From positions 1 to 64,000 of the forward strand of contig NZ_OANT01000001.1 in assembly GCF_900096995.1 (NCBI RefSeq): a DNA stretch of 64,000 bases, written 5' to 3'. Below are positions 48,186 to 57,386 of this stretch, piece by piece (position 1 is the stretch's first letter; each line of letters starts with the position of its first letter). The position numbers and the translations under genes are program-made. The DNA is from Acinetobacter puyangensis (GTDB taxonomy: Bacteria; Pseudomonadota; Gammaproteobacteria; Pseudomonadales; Moraxellaceae). A model generated the notes under the pieces. That model had not been told where the DNA came from, searched no databases, and was given only the letters and a program-made list of their open reading frames with translations.

Positions 48186-49541
48186 TTAGGTTTCGACAAT
48201 GCCTTTTAAGGTGTACATATCGGCATCGTGTAAATGCTCATGCGCTTCTTCAATAATTTCCTCGATTTTGCAGTCCTGTATATTATCTCGTTCAGGATAT
48301 AACCAGCGTGTGATTTGCTCTGCCACACTGGAATGATATTGAATCTCCATGTGATTTAAACCATAGAAAATGGCTTTATGTGACTCCGGAACCTTGAGCT
48401 GATATTTGATATTGGGATGTTCACCCAAGGCACTGCTGACACTAACCAAATAATCTCCGATCATTTCCAGTGTTTTGGAATGGTTTGGTTTGAGTTCGAT
48501 ACTGCCAGCAACCAAAAAGGTATTAATTCGGCTCGGGATTGGGGCCGGTTTACGCACATCTTGCAGCGTACCTGAGCGACCCTCCAAATATTCCCAGTCA
48601 TCATCACGTACACTGCCATAACGCAAATCCATAATGCCATCACTACGAACCTGGGTAAGGCGACCAATACGATCCAGAATCGGTAAGCGCCCCAGATTAT
48701 CCTGAAGCATAAAGCCAAGTCGTTCCAGTACGGCACCATGATGCGGTGAACCGATACAGACCAGATTGCCGACTTTGTTGATCCAGTGGTGGACATTCTG
48801 TTTGCCATAAAACAAAGCACTACGCGTCACCAGACCACCCATACTGTGCCCAATCAAATCAATACTGGTGATGCGAGGATTGCGCTGGATTAAATCTTCA
48901 ATTAACCATGCAAAGGTTTTGCCATTGGCAGAAATACGTCGTCCTGTATTGTAATTGAGATAAAGCATGATGTTATTATCACGTTGTGCCAAGAGTTTCT
49001 CGCCCACACCGCCATAATTGCCGTGCGACCAGGACAAATGGCTCATACACAGACCATGCACCATAATCACCACGCGACCCGCAATTTCACCACTTTGCCG
49101 TTGACCGTAATGATCGTAAAACACCATCGGCAGTGCCAGCGGATTCTGATGTTGAAACAGGTAATTTCCCAATACACCATTTAATGCGCCAATAAAGTAA
49201 TGCAATGCTGGATTGAGCGGTTTTTGTTGTAAATTTGGAAAGCGGAAATTCAAGTGACGTAAAGCCGGTGCAATAATATGCTGTCCATAGCCTTGGGCAA
49301 ACCGATAGCCTTGACGAAAGAGTTTTTGTACAAATGGACGAGCTAGAATCCGGTTAGATTGTTCCTGAGTAAAACCCAGTGTTTTTAATAAAATTTCTCG
49401 ATGAATCATTTGAATAACATCATGTACACCGAGTAAATTGACTGTAACCAGCTGTGCTAAACCTTCAATCACATCCGCTTGATTGGGTGGAGTGGAATCC
49501 CAGCGGCAATAGGTTTCGTGTAATGGTGTTAACCTTGGCAT
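48186..49541 (-). CDS. Alpha/beta hydrolase, lipase/esterase-like
   Basis: A 451-residue hydrolase. Residues 155-170 (GRVVIMVHGLCMSHLS) give the oxyanion HG motif and S233 in LIGHSMGGLVTRSAL is the nucleophile; a later His in GLNHMEIQYHSS is the probable catalytic base. The first ~140 residues are a helical region with no obvious domain, and there is no signal peptide, so it is likely cytoplasmic or membrane-associated. Natural substrate unknown. Confidence 0.85.
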   Translation of the reverse strand: MPRLTPLHETYCRWDSTPPNQADVIEGLAQLVTVNLLGVHDVIQMIHREILLKTLGFTQEQSNRILARPFVQKLFRQGYRFAQGYGQHIIAPALRHLNFRFPNLQQKPLNPALHYFIGALNGVLGNYLFQHQNPLALPMVFYDHYGQRQSGEIAGRVVIMVHGLCMSHLSWSHGNYGGVGEKLLAQRDNNIMLYLNYNTGRRISANGKTFAWLIEDLIQRNPRITSIDLIGHSMGGLVTRSALFYGKQNVHHWINKVGNLVCIGSPHHGAVLERLGFMLQDNLGRLPILDRIGRLTQVRSDGIMDLRYGSVRDDDWEYLEGRSGTLQDVRKPAPIPSRINTFLVAGSIELKPNHSKTLEMIGDYLVSVSSALGEHPNIKYQLKVPESHKAIFYGLNHMEIQYHSSVAEQITRWLYPERDNIQDCKIEEIIEEAHEHLHDADMYTLKGIVET

Positions 49542-50006
49542 CGTTGCGATCCTCGCCTATACAATTTTACCCTGGCTATTTTAATCATTCAAAATAGGGC
49601 AACTTAACTTTTTACATTTTCCGCAGCTATCGTTTTAAAATGCTGATATGGTTTTAAAATAACGCATCAGTCGTCTACGTCATCAAGTTTTTGTCTGACA
49701 ATGTATCTAAATGTCATGCTGTCTGTCCCTGCACTTTATGACCCTAATGATTGTTTTAAACCAAAAACAGGGTTTGGTAAAGTAGCTAATGAAAATAAAT
49801 ACTTTGTTTGTGAAATTACAATGAAATGAGATTTTTCGCACAGATAAATTGACAAGATCAATGAAAATTTACCTAGAATAATGTCATAACTTGTCGTGTG
49901 TTTTGCAATTTATGCATCTAGGCATGTTTTTTTACCAAAAAATATTATACTGTACAGGCGCAATCTCATTAAATTCTTGCTTGTTAGATAAAGGGAACCT
50001 CAACAC
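49542..50006. other. Gene-free 465-bp divergent region upstream of parE
   Basis: No ORF or RNA structure stands out. Promoter-like elements facing parE are TTGACA (49849-49854) with TAGAAT (49874-49879; 19-bp spacer) and a TATACT at 49946-49951 without a clear -35. The region also carries the divergent promoter of the hydrolase gene. Confidence 0.4.
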
Positions 50007-51890
50007 GTGTCGCAATATACTGCACAATCACTCGAAGTTTTATCCGGTTTAGATCCTGTACGTCGTCGTCCAGGTATGTACACCGATACCACTCGACCAA
50101 ACCATCTGGCACAGGAAGTGATTGATAATGCAGTCGATGAAGCACTGGCAGGACATGCCAATAAAATTAAAGTGGTGGTCTATGCTGATGGTTCATTATC
50201 GGTTGAAGACAATGGCCGAGGCATGCCGGTTGATATTCATCCGGAATACGGACAAAGCGGGATTGAAATTATCCTGACCAAACTACATGCCGGCGGTAAA
50301 TTCAGCGATAAAAACTACGAATTCTCGGGCGGCTTGCATGGTGTCGGGATTTCTGTGGTGAATGCGTTATCAACCAAAGTAGAGGTGACGGTACAGCGTG
50401 ATGGCAATCTTTATCAAATGCATTTTGCTGATGGTGAAGTGACACAGCCATTACAGGTTTTTGAAGGTAAGGCACCCAAACGCACTAGCGGGACAGTGGT
50501 ACATTTCTGGCCTAATCCTAAATATTTTGACAGTGCTAAATTTGCTTTAAAGGCACTCAAGCATAATTTAAAAGCTAAGGCGGTACTTGCCGCAGGTTTG
50601 CATATTGAATATATCGACGAAATTAACCACGAAAAACTGGCATGGCAATTTGAAAATGGCCTCCTGGATTATTTGAAGGATGAAGTTCAGGATCGCGACA
50701 TTTTGCCAGAGATTCCTTTTATTTCTCAAGGCAAGGTGGATAAGTCCAGTTGCGAGTTTGCCATCTGCTGGAATGTCGACGGTGGCGAGCAGGTTCAGGA
50801 AAGCTATGTCAATTTAATTCCGACTGCACAGGGCGGTACCCACGTCAATGGTTTACGTGCAGGAATTACCGACGCATTGCGGGAATTTTGTGAGTTACGT
50901 AGTTTATTACCACGCAATTTAAAACTGTCTCCCGAAGATGTCTGGGATGGCGTGAATTATATTTTGTCACTCAAGTTTCAGGAACCACAGTTTTCCGGAC
51001 AAACCAAAGAGCGGTTATCCAGTCGTGAAGCATCGGGTGTCGTACAAAATATTGCCAAAGATGCCTTTGCCCTTTGGCTCAATCAATATCCGGAAGTTGC
51101 CACACAACTGGCTGAGCTTGCCATTACCAAAGCTGGTCGTCGCTTAAAAGCAGCTAAAAAAGTTGAGCGTAAAAAAATTACCTCTGGTCCGGCTTTACCC
51201 GGAAAACTGGCTGATTGCTCAGGATTAACACGTGAAGATTCCGAACTATTTATTGTCGAAGGAGATTCCGCAGGGGGAAGTGCCAAGCAGGCTCGGGATA
51301 AGAATTTTCAGGCCATCATGCCCATTCGAGGGAAAATTTTAAATACTTGGGAAGTTGCCTCCGATGAAGTTTTGGCTTCAGAGGAAGTACATAATATTGC
51401 CATTGCCATCGGGGTAGATCCTGGCAGTGATGATTTATCAGAATTGCGTTATGGCAAAATCTGTATTCTTGCCGATGCCGATTCTGATGGTCTGCATATT
51501 GCCACTTTGCTTTGTGCCTTATTTGTTAAACATTTTCCAGCATTGGTGGAGGAGGGGCATTTGTTCGTTGCCATGCCACCGCTGTATCGAATTGATATTG
51601 GCAAAGATGTACATTATGCGCTTGATGATGATGAACTGGACGGTATTTTGAAAAAAGTCAAAGGCAATAAAAATCCGCAAATTACCCGATTTAAAGGATT
51701 GGGTGAAATGAATGCGATTCAGTTGCGTGAAACCACTATGGACCCAAATACACGTCGTCTAGTCCAGCTTGATCTGGATGATATGCAGTTTACCGCAATT
51801 TTGCTGGATAAATTGCTAGCCAAGAAACGTGCACCAGACCGTAAGCAATGGTTGGAACAAAAAGGTAATCTGGCGGATATTGGGATTTGA
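50007..51890 (+). CDS. parE: DNA topoisomerase IV subunit B
   Basis: The ATPase subunit partnering ParC. It is 627 residues starting at GTG 50007 (VSQYTAQSLEVLSGLDPVRRRPGMYTDTTRPNHL), aligning with E. coli ParE, after a weak AAGGGAA. GHKL ATPase motifs EVIDNAVDEALAG, VEDNGRGMPVDIHP and GGLHGVGISVVNAL; TOPRIM residues in FIVEGDSAGGSAKQARD and LADADSDGLHI. The length and lack of a GyrB-type insertion support ParE. Confidence 0.96.
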   Translation: MSQYTAQSLEVLSGLDPVRRRPGMYTDTTRPNHLAQEVIDNAVDEALAGHANKIKVVVYADGSLSVEDNGRGMPVDIHPEYGQSGIEIILTKLHAGGKFSDKNYEFSGGLHGVGISVVNALSTKVEVTVQRDGNLYQMHFADGEVTQPLQVFEGKAPKRTSGTVVHFWPNPKYFDSAKFALKALKHNLKAKAVLAAGLHIEYIDEINHEKLAWQFENGLLDYLKDEVQDRDILPEIPFISQGKVDKSSCEFAICWNVDGGEQVQESYVNLIPTAQGGTHVNGLRAGITDALREFCELRSLLPRNLKLSPEDVWDGVNYILSLKFQEPQFSGQTKERLSSREASGVVQNIAKDAFALWLNQYPEVATQLAELAITKAGRRLKAAKKVERKKITSGPALPGKLADCSGLTREDSELFIVEGDSAGGSAKQARDKNFQAIMPIRGKILNTWEVASDEVLASEEVHNIAIAIGVDPGSDDLSELRYGKICILADADSDGLHIATLLCALFVKHFPALVEEGHLFVAMPPLYRIDIGKDVHYALDDDELDGILKKVKGNKNPQITRFKGLGEMNAIQLRETTMDPNTRRLVQLDLDDMQFTAILLDKLLAKKRAPDRKQWLEQKGNLADIGI

Positions 51891-51967
51891 TCGAAAACGC
51901 CTGTTATATGCCTAATCAATTCTTAATCTACAGAAAAATATATTGATTCATCTTCGACTTGCCAGAT

Positions 51968-52180
51968 TCATGTCTGGCTAAGAAAATTTGCTAAACTGTC
52001 AATATGCTGTAATTCATGATCATATAAGACATAGTTATCGAGATAGCCATGATTTTCAATGCGATTGATTTGCAAAAAGTCATGTGCTGTACACCAGCTG
52101 ATAATTAAACCAGATTTTAATTCAGGGAATAAGCGTACCGACACATAAAGATGTTTGGGCCGGCAATAAAACTGTTCCAT
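51968..52180 (-). CDS. Small hypothetical protein
   Basis: A 70-residue open frame starting MEQFYCRPKHLYVSVRLFPE with GGAAATT just before the ATG. The sequence looks protein-like in composition (KSGLIISWCTAHDFLQINRI) and lies in a gap between parE and the next minus-strand gene, but I recognise no family. It could be a real short gene or chance. Confidence 0.4.
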   Translation of the reverse strand: MEQFYCRPKHLYVSVRLFPELKSGLIISWCTAHDFLQINRIENHGYLDNYVLYDHELQHIDSLANFLSQT

Positions 52181-52231
52181 AATTTCCAGTGTTCTGCTTT
52201 TAATCTCTGGATTCTGCTCAGTTTTCTATGT

Positions 52232-52969
52232 TTAATTTTCGACTTTTAGATAGCTACCGTCCGCATAAACCCCAAAACCAAAACCACATTCAGCATCAGC
52301 CTTATTTTGTATAACGTCAATGCGTTCTCCTTGTGCATTTGCTGGTAGAAATTTTAACTGAATGATGCAATTTTCATGGCGATATTCAGCTAAAGACGCA
52401 TTTTTGTGCATGGTGATACTAAATTCGCCCAGATTTGGACCATAAATTAAACCATTAATGCCCATTCTTAGACCATTGAAATCAAGTTGGTAAAGATTCC
52501 CTTTGTTGGTGATTTCAACGGTGTTCCATTGTCCCTGTCCGGCATAACGCACATAAGTACCTTGTTTGGATTTACTGGCTTGCACTGACGGTAATTTCTT
52601 TAAATTAAACTGACTTTTTGCCGAGTCTGGTGTTAATTCAAACCAAGCACGTGCCCAGCGCGGTTGTCCAAGTTTTACATAGCTTAAACCTACATTATTA
52701 TAGGCCGTGGCAAGTTGCTCATCACTAATTTTTTTCCCGATAATATCGGTTTGATAGAGGCAGAAATGTGTCCATGCTGCCTGATCCAAAAATGCGTCAC
52801 GTGCTTTTTGATAATGCTTTTGCTGATAAAATTTTGCACCTCGCTGGGCATATTGCGATAACTTTTGACAGCCTGTAATGATTTCCTGTTCACTGTTGGC
52901 GTGGCTTAAAGAAGTCAGTCCTAAACTGAATAAAAGAATACTGAGGCATAGTATTTTTTTTCTTAACAT
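52232..52969 (-). CDS. Secreted hypothetical protein with TPR-like region
   Basis: A 245-residue protein with a signal peptide (KKILCLSILLFSLGLTSLSHA, cleavage about residue 24). The next part (30-130) is helical with a TPR-like rhythm: QYAQRGAKFYQQKHYQKARDA, then AYNNVGLSYVKLGQPRWARAWFEL. The C-terminal half is beta-rich with several Cys (ENCIIQLKF, DAECGFGFGVYADG), which could form a periplasmic disulfide. Function unknown. Confidence 0.78.
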   Translation of the reverse strand: MLRKKILCLSILLFSLGLTSLSHANSEQEIITGCQKLSQYAQRGAKFYQQKHYQKARDAFLDQAAWTHFCLYQTDIIGKKISDEQLATAYNNVGLSYVKLGQPRWARAWFELTPDSAKSQFNLKKLPSVQASKSKQGTYVRYAGQGQWNTVEITNKGNLYQLDFNGLRMGINGLIYGPNLGEFSITMHKNASLAEYRHENCIIQLKFLPANAQGERIDVIQNKADAECGFGFGVYADGSYLKVEN

Positions 52970-53129
52970 TATTCTCTCCCCAAGTCTTAAATATTGTGCA
53001 CTATTTTAGCTCATATTATTGTGCGCAAATTTTACTTTTATTGATCAATATTTGTATATGCAATGATGGGGATTTGTAAAAAATGATAATTTTATAACTA
53101 ACAGAATGAATTATATATAAAAAATAAAG

Positions 53130-53146
53130 TTGGCATAGAAATTGAA
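53130..53146 (+). promoter_or_regulatory. Candidate sigma-54 promoter of the urt operon
   Basis: TTGGCAT-N5-TTGAA has the -24 GG and the -12 region at the exact sigma-54 spacing; the -12 element is TTGAA instead of TTGCA. The start would be near 53158, 39 bp before urtA. Nitrogen control of urea uptake through NtrC and sigma-54 is common in proteobacteria, but no clear NtrC site is visible upstream. Confidence 0.45.
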
Positions 53147-53181
53147 TTTATACAGACAGTTTTAGATCGCTACAAAAATCC

Positions 53182-53194
53182 TTGACGGAGTCAA
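53182..53194 (+). promoter_or_regulatory. Inverted repeat presenting the Shine-Dalgarno of urtA
   Basis: TTGAC (53182-53186) pairs perfectly with GTCAA (53190-53194), leaving loop GGA, which overlaps the GGAG Shine-Dalgarno. The ATG is at 53197. The 3-nt loop is tight, so the closing C-G pair may open when bound by ribosome or protein. Confidence 0.45.
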
Positions 53195-53196
53195 AC

Positions 53197-54483
53197 ATGA
53201 TTAAGCAACGTATAATGCCACTGTCTTTTTTAGTCGCAGCAATGATGGGAAGTTTAACATTAGTTGGGTGTTCAAAGCCTGCTTCAACCACAGAAGAAAA
53301 AGCGGCAACAGAAACAACGGCACCGGCGGCCAGTGGCGATACCATCAAAGTGGGTATCTTACATTCCTTATCTGGCACCATGGCAATTTCAGAAACCTCA
53401 CTGAAAGATACAGCATTGATGACTATTAATGAAATCAATGCTGCTGGTGGTGTATTAGGTAAAAAACTAGAACCTGTGGTGGTGGATCCGGCATCAGACT
53501 GGCCATTATTTGCCGAGCGTACCCGCCAATTATTGACACAGAATAAAGTCGATGTGATTTTTGGTTGCTGGACATCCGTTTCGCGTAAATCGGTTTTACC
53601 CGTGGTTGAAGAGTTAAACGGTTTGTTGTTCTATCCTGTACAGTACGAAGGACAGGAACAGTCTAAAAATATTTTCTATACCGGTGCTGCGCCAAACCAA
53701 CAGGCAATTCCTGCGGTTGAATATCTAATGAGTGATGAAGGTGGCAAGGCAGAGCGCTTTGTATTGCTTGGCACAGATTATGTTTACCCACGTACCACCA
53801 ATCAGATTTTACGTGCATTCCTGAAATCCAAAGGTGTAGCTGAAAAAGACATCATGGAAGAATACACGCCGTTTGGTCATAGTAACTATCAAACCATTGT
53901 TGGCAATGTGAAAAAATTTGCTGCGGGTAAAAAGACCGCAGTGATTTCCACCATCAATGGTGACTCTAATGTGCCGTTCTATCGTGAACTGGGTAATCAG
54001 GGCATCAAGGCTTCTGATATTCCGGTGATGGCATTCTCGGTGGGTGAAGAAGAGTTACGTGGTATTGATACCAAACCACTGGTGGGTCATCTGGCCGCAT
54101 GGAACTACTTCATGTCGGTAAAAAATCCAACCAATGCCAAATTTATTAAAGATTACAAACAGTTTGCTGTCGATTATAAACTTCCAAATGCCGATAAAGT
54201 GGTGACTAACGATCCAATGGAAGCGACTTATGTCGGTATCCATATGTGGAAACAAGCAGTTGAAAAAGCTGGTTCTACTGAGGTTGATAAGGTACGTGAA
54301 GCCATGAAAGGTCAGACTTATGCTGCGCCATCAGGCTATACCCTGAAAATGGATGAAGAAAATCATCATTTATGGAAACCTGTGATGATTGGTCAGATTC
54401 GTGCTGACGGTCAGTTTGACGTTGTGTACAAAACACCAGAAGTGATTCGTGCAGAAAACTGGAGTCCATATATTCCTAAATAG
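53197..54483 (+). CDS. urtA: Urea ABC transporter, substrate-binding lipoprotein
   Basis: The periplasmic urea receptor of the UrtABCDE system. It is 428 residues from ATG 53197, which has GGAG at 53187-53190. A lipobox LTLVGC is at about 21-26, then an Ala/Thr/Glu-rich linker. The family I type 1 binding fold begins TIKVGILHSLSGTMAISET. IFGCWTSVSRKSVLPVVEE and FYPVQYEGQEQSKNIFYTGAAPNQQ are hallmarks of UrtA/AmiC-like urea and short-amide receptors. It heads the operon and is separated from urtB by a terminator. Confidence 0.95.
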   Translation: MIKQRIMPLSFLVAAMMGSLTLVGCSKPASTTEEKAATETTAPAASGDTIKVGILHSLSGTMAISETSLKDTALMTINEINAAGGVLGKKLEPVVVDPASDWPLFAERTRQLLTQNKVDVIFGCWTSVSRKSVLPVVEELNGLLFYPVQYEGQEQSKNIFYTGAAPNQQAIPAVEYLMSDEGGKAERFVLLGTDYVYPRTTNQILRAFLKSKGVAEKDIMEEYTPFGHSNYQTIVGNVKKFAAGKKTAVISTINGDSNVPFYRELGNQGIKASDIPVMAFSVGEEELRGIDTKPLVGHLAAWNYFMSVKNPTNAKFIKDYKQFAVDYKLPNADKVVTNDPMEATYVGIHMWKQAVEKAGSTEVDKVREAMKGQTYAAPSGYTLKMDEENHHLWKPVMIGQIRADGQFDVVYKTPEVIRAENWSPYIPK

Positions 54484-54493
54484 TTTTGTAGCC

Positions 54494-54528
54494 CACCTGC
54501 TGCCCCTCTTGCGGCAGGTGATTTTTTT
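54494..54528 (+). terminator. Intrinsic terminator between urtA and urtB
   Basis: A 10-bp stem (54494-54503 with 54511-54520, one G-U), loop CCCTCTT, then seven T (54522-54528). It would let the binding protein be made in excess over the membrane complex, with urtBCDE expressed by readthrough. Confidence 0.85.
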
Positions 54529-54636
54529 ATTCTCCTTGCAACTCAAGCATCTTGGTCATTCCTGATATAAATAAATTCTTTCCCTGAATGATCAAGATGT
54601 CAAAACTCCAATATGCTCTATGAGGAGTGGCTTATT

Positions 54637-56310
54637 ATGCAGCTCTCTACTTTGCTACACAGTATCGCAAGTCTATGTTTATTGATGCAATTTTCTATGC
54701 AACCAGCATGGGCAGACAATAGCTCAATCAGTACGAATGCTGTTTTGTCTACAAGCACAGAAAATAATTCCGAAGTCGTGTTACCTGCAACGCAGGGCGA
54801 TGCAATCCAGCAATTTGTTAAAGGTGATTTTAATACTCGTCGTGTCATGTTGAATCAATGGCCAGGCAGTATTGAGCAGTTTGATCAACTGGTTGAATTA
54901 ATCGATAAAAATGAACTGTATCAGGATGGTGCAGGCAATACCTACATTCTGGAAAATGATGAAAAACTATTTTCTTATCCTGCAAAACAGGAATTAAGTC
55001 GTTGGCCGAATGATTTATCACAAGTGATTCTTGCCAATACCTTGCGTCAGGCGTTGGGTTTTGGACAAGCAAAAGCAAAATTACAGTCCGATGATGCAAA
55101 ACAACGCCTGCAAGCGGTCAAAATTCTGGAATCTAATATTGCAGAATTGGACAGTAAAACCATCGATGATTTATATCTAAAAGAACAAAATAATAAGGTG
55201 AAGGCTGCTTTGGCGCAGTTGAAGGCACGGATTGATTTTCAGTCTGACGATGTCTTAACCAAGATTAATGCAGTGAAGGTACTCAAAGACAGTAATAGTC
55301 CAGATGTACTGGCAATGCTGCAAAGTGCTGCACAACAGAAAAATCTTAATCCCGATCTAAAAGCGGCCTTACAGGATGCACAAAGTAGCATTAAAACTCG
55401 GATTCAAGCCAGTGAGTGGACAGGGCATGTCTTTTCAGGTTTAAGTACGGCCAGTGTGTTATTGCTTGCCGCTTTAGGTCTGGCGATTACCTATGGTTTG
55501 CTCGGTGTGATTAATATGGCACATGGTGAGTTGATCATGATCGGTGCCTATACCACCTATGTGGTGCAAAGCCTGTTTAAAACCTATCTGGGTGATATGG
55601 TCAACTGGTATTTGGTGATTGCCATTCCTGCGGCATTTCTGGTCAGTGCAATTATTGGCATGATCATTGAGCGATTGGTGATTCGTCCTTTATATGGTCG
55701 TCAGCTTGAAACTCTACTTGCCACTTTCGGTGTAAGTTTGATTCTAATGCAACTGGTGCGAATGATTTTTGGCGCACAAAATGTCGAAGTCTCGAATATT
55801 TCTTGGTTGAGTGGGGCAATTGAAATTACCCCAAGTCTGATGCTGCCTTATAACCGTATTGCCATTATTGGTTTTACCGTGGTGGTGTTATTACTTCTGG
55901 TCTTCTTGTTGAATAAAACCCGTTTCGGTCTATTTGTACGCACTGTAACACAAAACCGTCAAATGGCACGCGCCGTCGGGATTCGTTCAGCACGGATTGA
56001 TATGCTGGCTTTTGGTTTGGGGTCTGGCCTTGCAGGTCTTGCAGGCTGTGCGTTGGCACAAATCGGTAATGTCGGGCCAGATCTGGGACAACGTTATATT
56101 ATTGATGCGTTCCTAGTGGTTGTAGTCGGTGGTGTCGGTCAGGTCTGGGGCGCGGTATTGGCAGCGTTAGGTCTGGGCATCAGTGGTACTGTGCTGGAAA
56201 TCGGCATGGGTGCTGTACTTGCCAAAATTATCCTGTTGGTTCTTGTGATTCTGTTTATTCAGAAACGTCCACAAGGTTTATTCGCCATTAAAGGTCGTTT
56301 TGTGGAGTAG
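54637..56310 (+). CDS. urtB: Urea ABC transporter, permease UrtB
   Basis: A 557-residue branched-chain-type permease with the long periplasmic N-terminal extension typical of UrtB (signal-like MQLSTLLHSIASLCLLMQF and about 260 soluble residues), then about eight membrane spans from residue ~265 (SGLSTASVLLLAALGLAITYGLLG). The motif GVINMAHGELIMIGAYTTY and the ABC-contact region LAGLAGCALAQIGNVGPDLG are LivH-like. Start 54637 is chosen because GAGGAG lies just upstream; an ATG at 54613 precedes that site. Confidence 0.94.
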   Translation: MQLSTLLHSIASLCLLMQFSMQPAWADNSSISTNAVLSTSTENNSEVVLPATQGDAIQQFVKGDFNTRRVMLNQWPGSIEQFDQLVELIDKNELYQDGAGNTYILENDEKLFSYPAKQELSRWPNDLSQVILANTLRQALGFGQAKAKLQSDDAKQRLQAVKILESNIAELDSKTIDDLYLKEQNNKVKAALAQLKARIDFQSDDVLTKINAVKVLKDSNSPDVLAMLQSAAQQKNLNPDLKAALQDAQSSIKTRIQASEWTGHVFSGLSTASVLLLAALGLAITYGLLGVINMAHGELIMIGAYTTYVVQSLFKTYLGDMVNWYLVIAIPAAFLVSAIIGMIIERLVIRPLYGRQLETLLATFGVSLILMQLVRMIFGAQNVEVSNISWLSGAIEITPSLMLPYNRIAIIGFTVVVLLLLVFLLNKTRFGLFVRTVTQNRQMARAVGIRSARIDMLAFGLGSGLAGLAGCALAQIGNVGPDLGQRYIIDAFLVVVVGGVGQVWGAVLAALGLGISGTVLEIGMGAVLAKIILLVLVILFIQKRPQGLFAIKGRFVE

Positions 56311-56315
56311 ACAGC

Positions 56316-57383
56316 ATGAGTATGATACAACTTTTAGCAGATAAGCCACGTAGTGCGATTTTAATTGGTGTTTGTTTTGCCATTCTTCTGATCTTACCGT
56401 GGTTTCATCTTTTACCACCCGATTCAGCCATGCATCTGTCTGCTTACTGGGTTACATTGATTGGCAAAATCATGTGTCTGGCGATGGTGGCTTTGGCACT
56501 GGATTTGGTCTGGGGCTATGCCGGAATTTTAAGTCTGGGCCATGGCTTGTACTTTGCACTTGGTGGCTACGCCTTCGGCATGTATTTGATGCGTCAAAGT
56601 GCAGGTGATAGCTTGCCTGACTTTATGCGTTTTTTAAGCTGGACGGAAATGCCGTGGTATTGGGCTGGGACACAACATTTTTGGTGGGCGATCATTCTGG
56701 TGGTATTGGTGCCGGGACTGGTGGCATTTATCTTTGGTTTCTTCGCCTTTCGTTCCAAAATTAAAGGTGTGTATTTTTCCATTATCACGCAAGCAATGGT
56801 TTTTGCCGCAGCATTATTGTTCTTCCGTAATGAAACAGGCTTTGGTGGTAATAATGGTTTTACCGGCTTTAAAACAATTTTAGGTTTTGATATTACCTCT
56901 GCATCGACTCGTGCCGTGCTGTGTTTTGCGACAGCTTTAATTTTACTGCTGTGTTATATGGGGTTACGTCATTTGATGAATCAACCCTATGGACGGGTAT
57001 TGGGCGCGATTCGTGACAGTGAAAACCGCTTGCAATATTTGGGCTATCGTACCTTGTGGTACAAACTTTCTGCATGGACATTGTCTGCGGTGATTGCCGG
57101 GATTGCCGGTGCATTATATGTACCGCAAGTGGGGATTATTAACCCAAGTGAAATGAACCCTGTCAATTCGATTGAAATGGCGGTCTGGGTTGCAGCGGGT
57201 GGACGTGGCACATTGATTGGTGCGATCCTTGGCGCAGGTGTCATTAATGGCGTGAAAACCTACTTTACTGTGGCTTATCCAGAAGCATGGCTATTGATTT
57301 TAGGTGCATTATTTGTGGTGGTGACCTTATTTTTACCGAAAGGCATTATTGGCATCTTTGACCGTTTTAAAAAGGAGGGCTAA
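56316..57383 (+). CDS. urtC: Urea ABC transporter, permease UrtC
   Basis: A 355-residue LivM-type permease, second membrane subunit. About nine to ten spans; LVWGYAGILSLGHGLYFALGGYAFGMYL (residues ~64-91) is the family signature, and KGVYFSIITQAMVFAAALLF and WVAAGGRGTLIGAILGAGVINGVKTY follow. It starts 5 bp after urtB and ends 3 bp before urtD, consistent with coupled translation. Confidence 0.94.
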   Translation: MSMIQLLADKPRSAILIGVCFAILLILPWFHLLPPDSAMHLSAYWVTLIGKIMCLAMVALALDLVWGYAGILSLGHGLYFALGGYAFGMYLMRQSAGDSLPDFMRFLSWTEMPWYWAGTQHFWWAIILVVLVPGLVAFIFGFFAFRSKIKGVYFSIITQAMVFAAALLFFRNETGFGGNNGFTGFKTILGFDITSASTRAVLCFATALILLLCYMGLRHLMNQPYGRVLGAIRDSENRLQYLGYRTLWYKLSAWTLSAVIAGIAGALYVPQVGIINPSEMNPVNSIEMAVWVAAGGRGTLIGAILGAGVINGVKTYFTVAYPEAWLLILGALFVVVTLFLPKGIIGIFDRFKKEG

Positions 57384-57386
57384 GCA

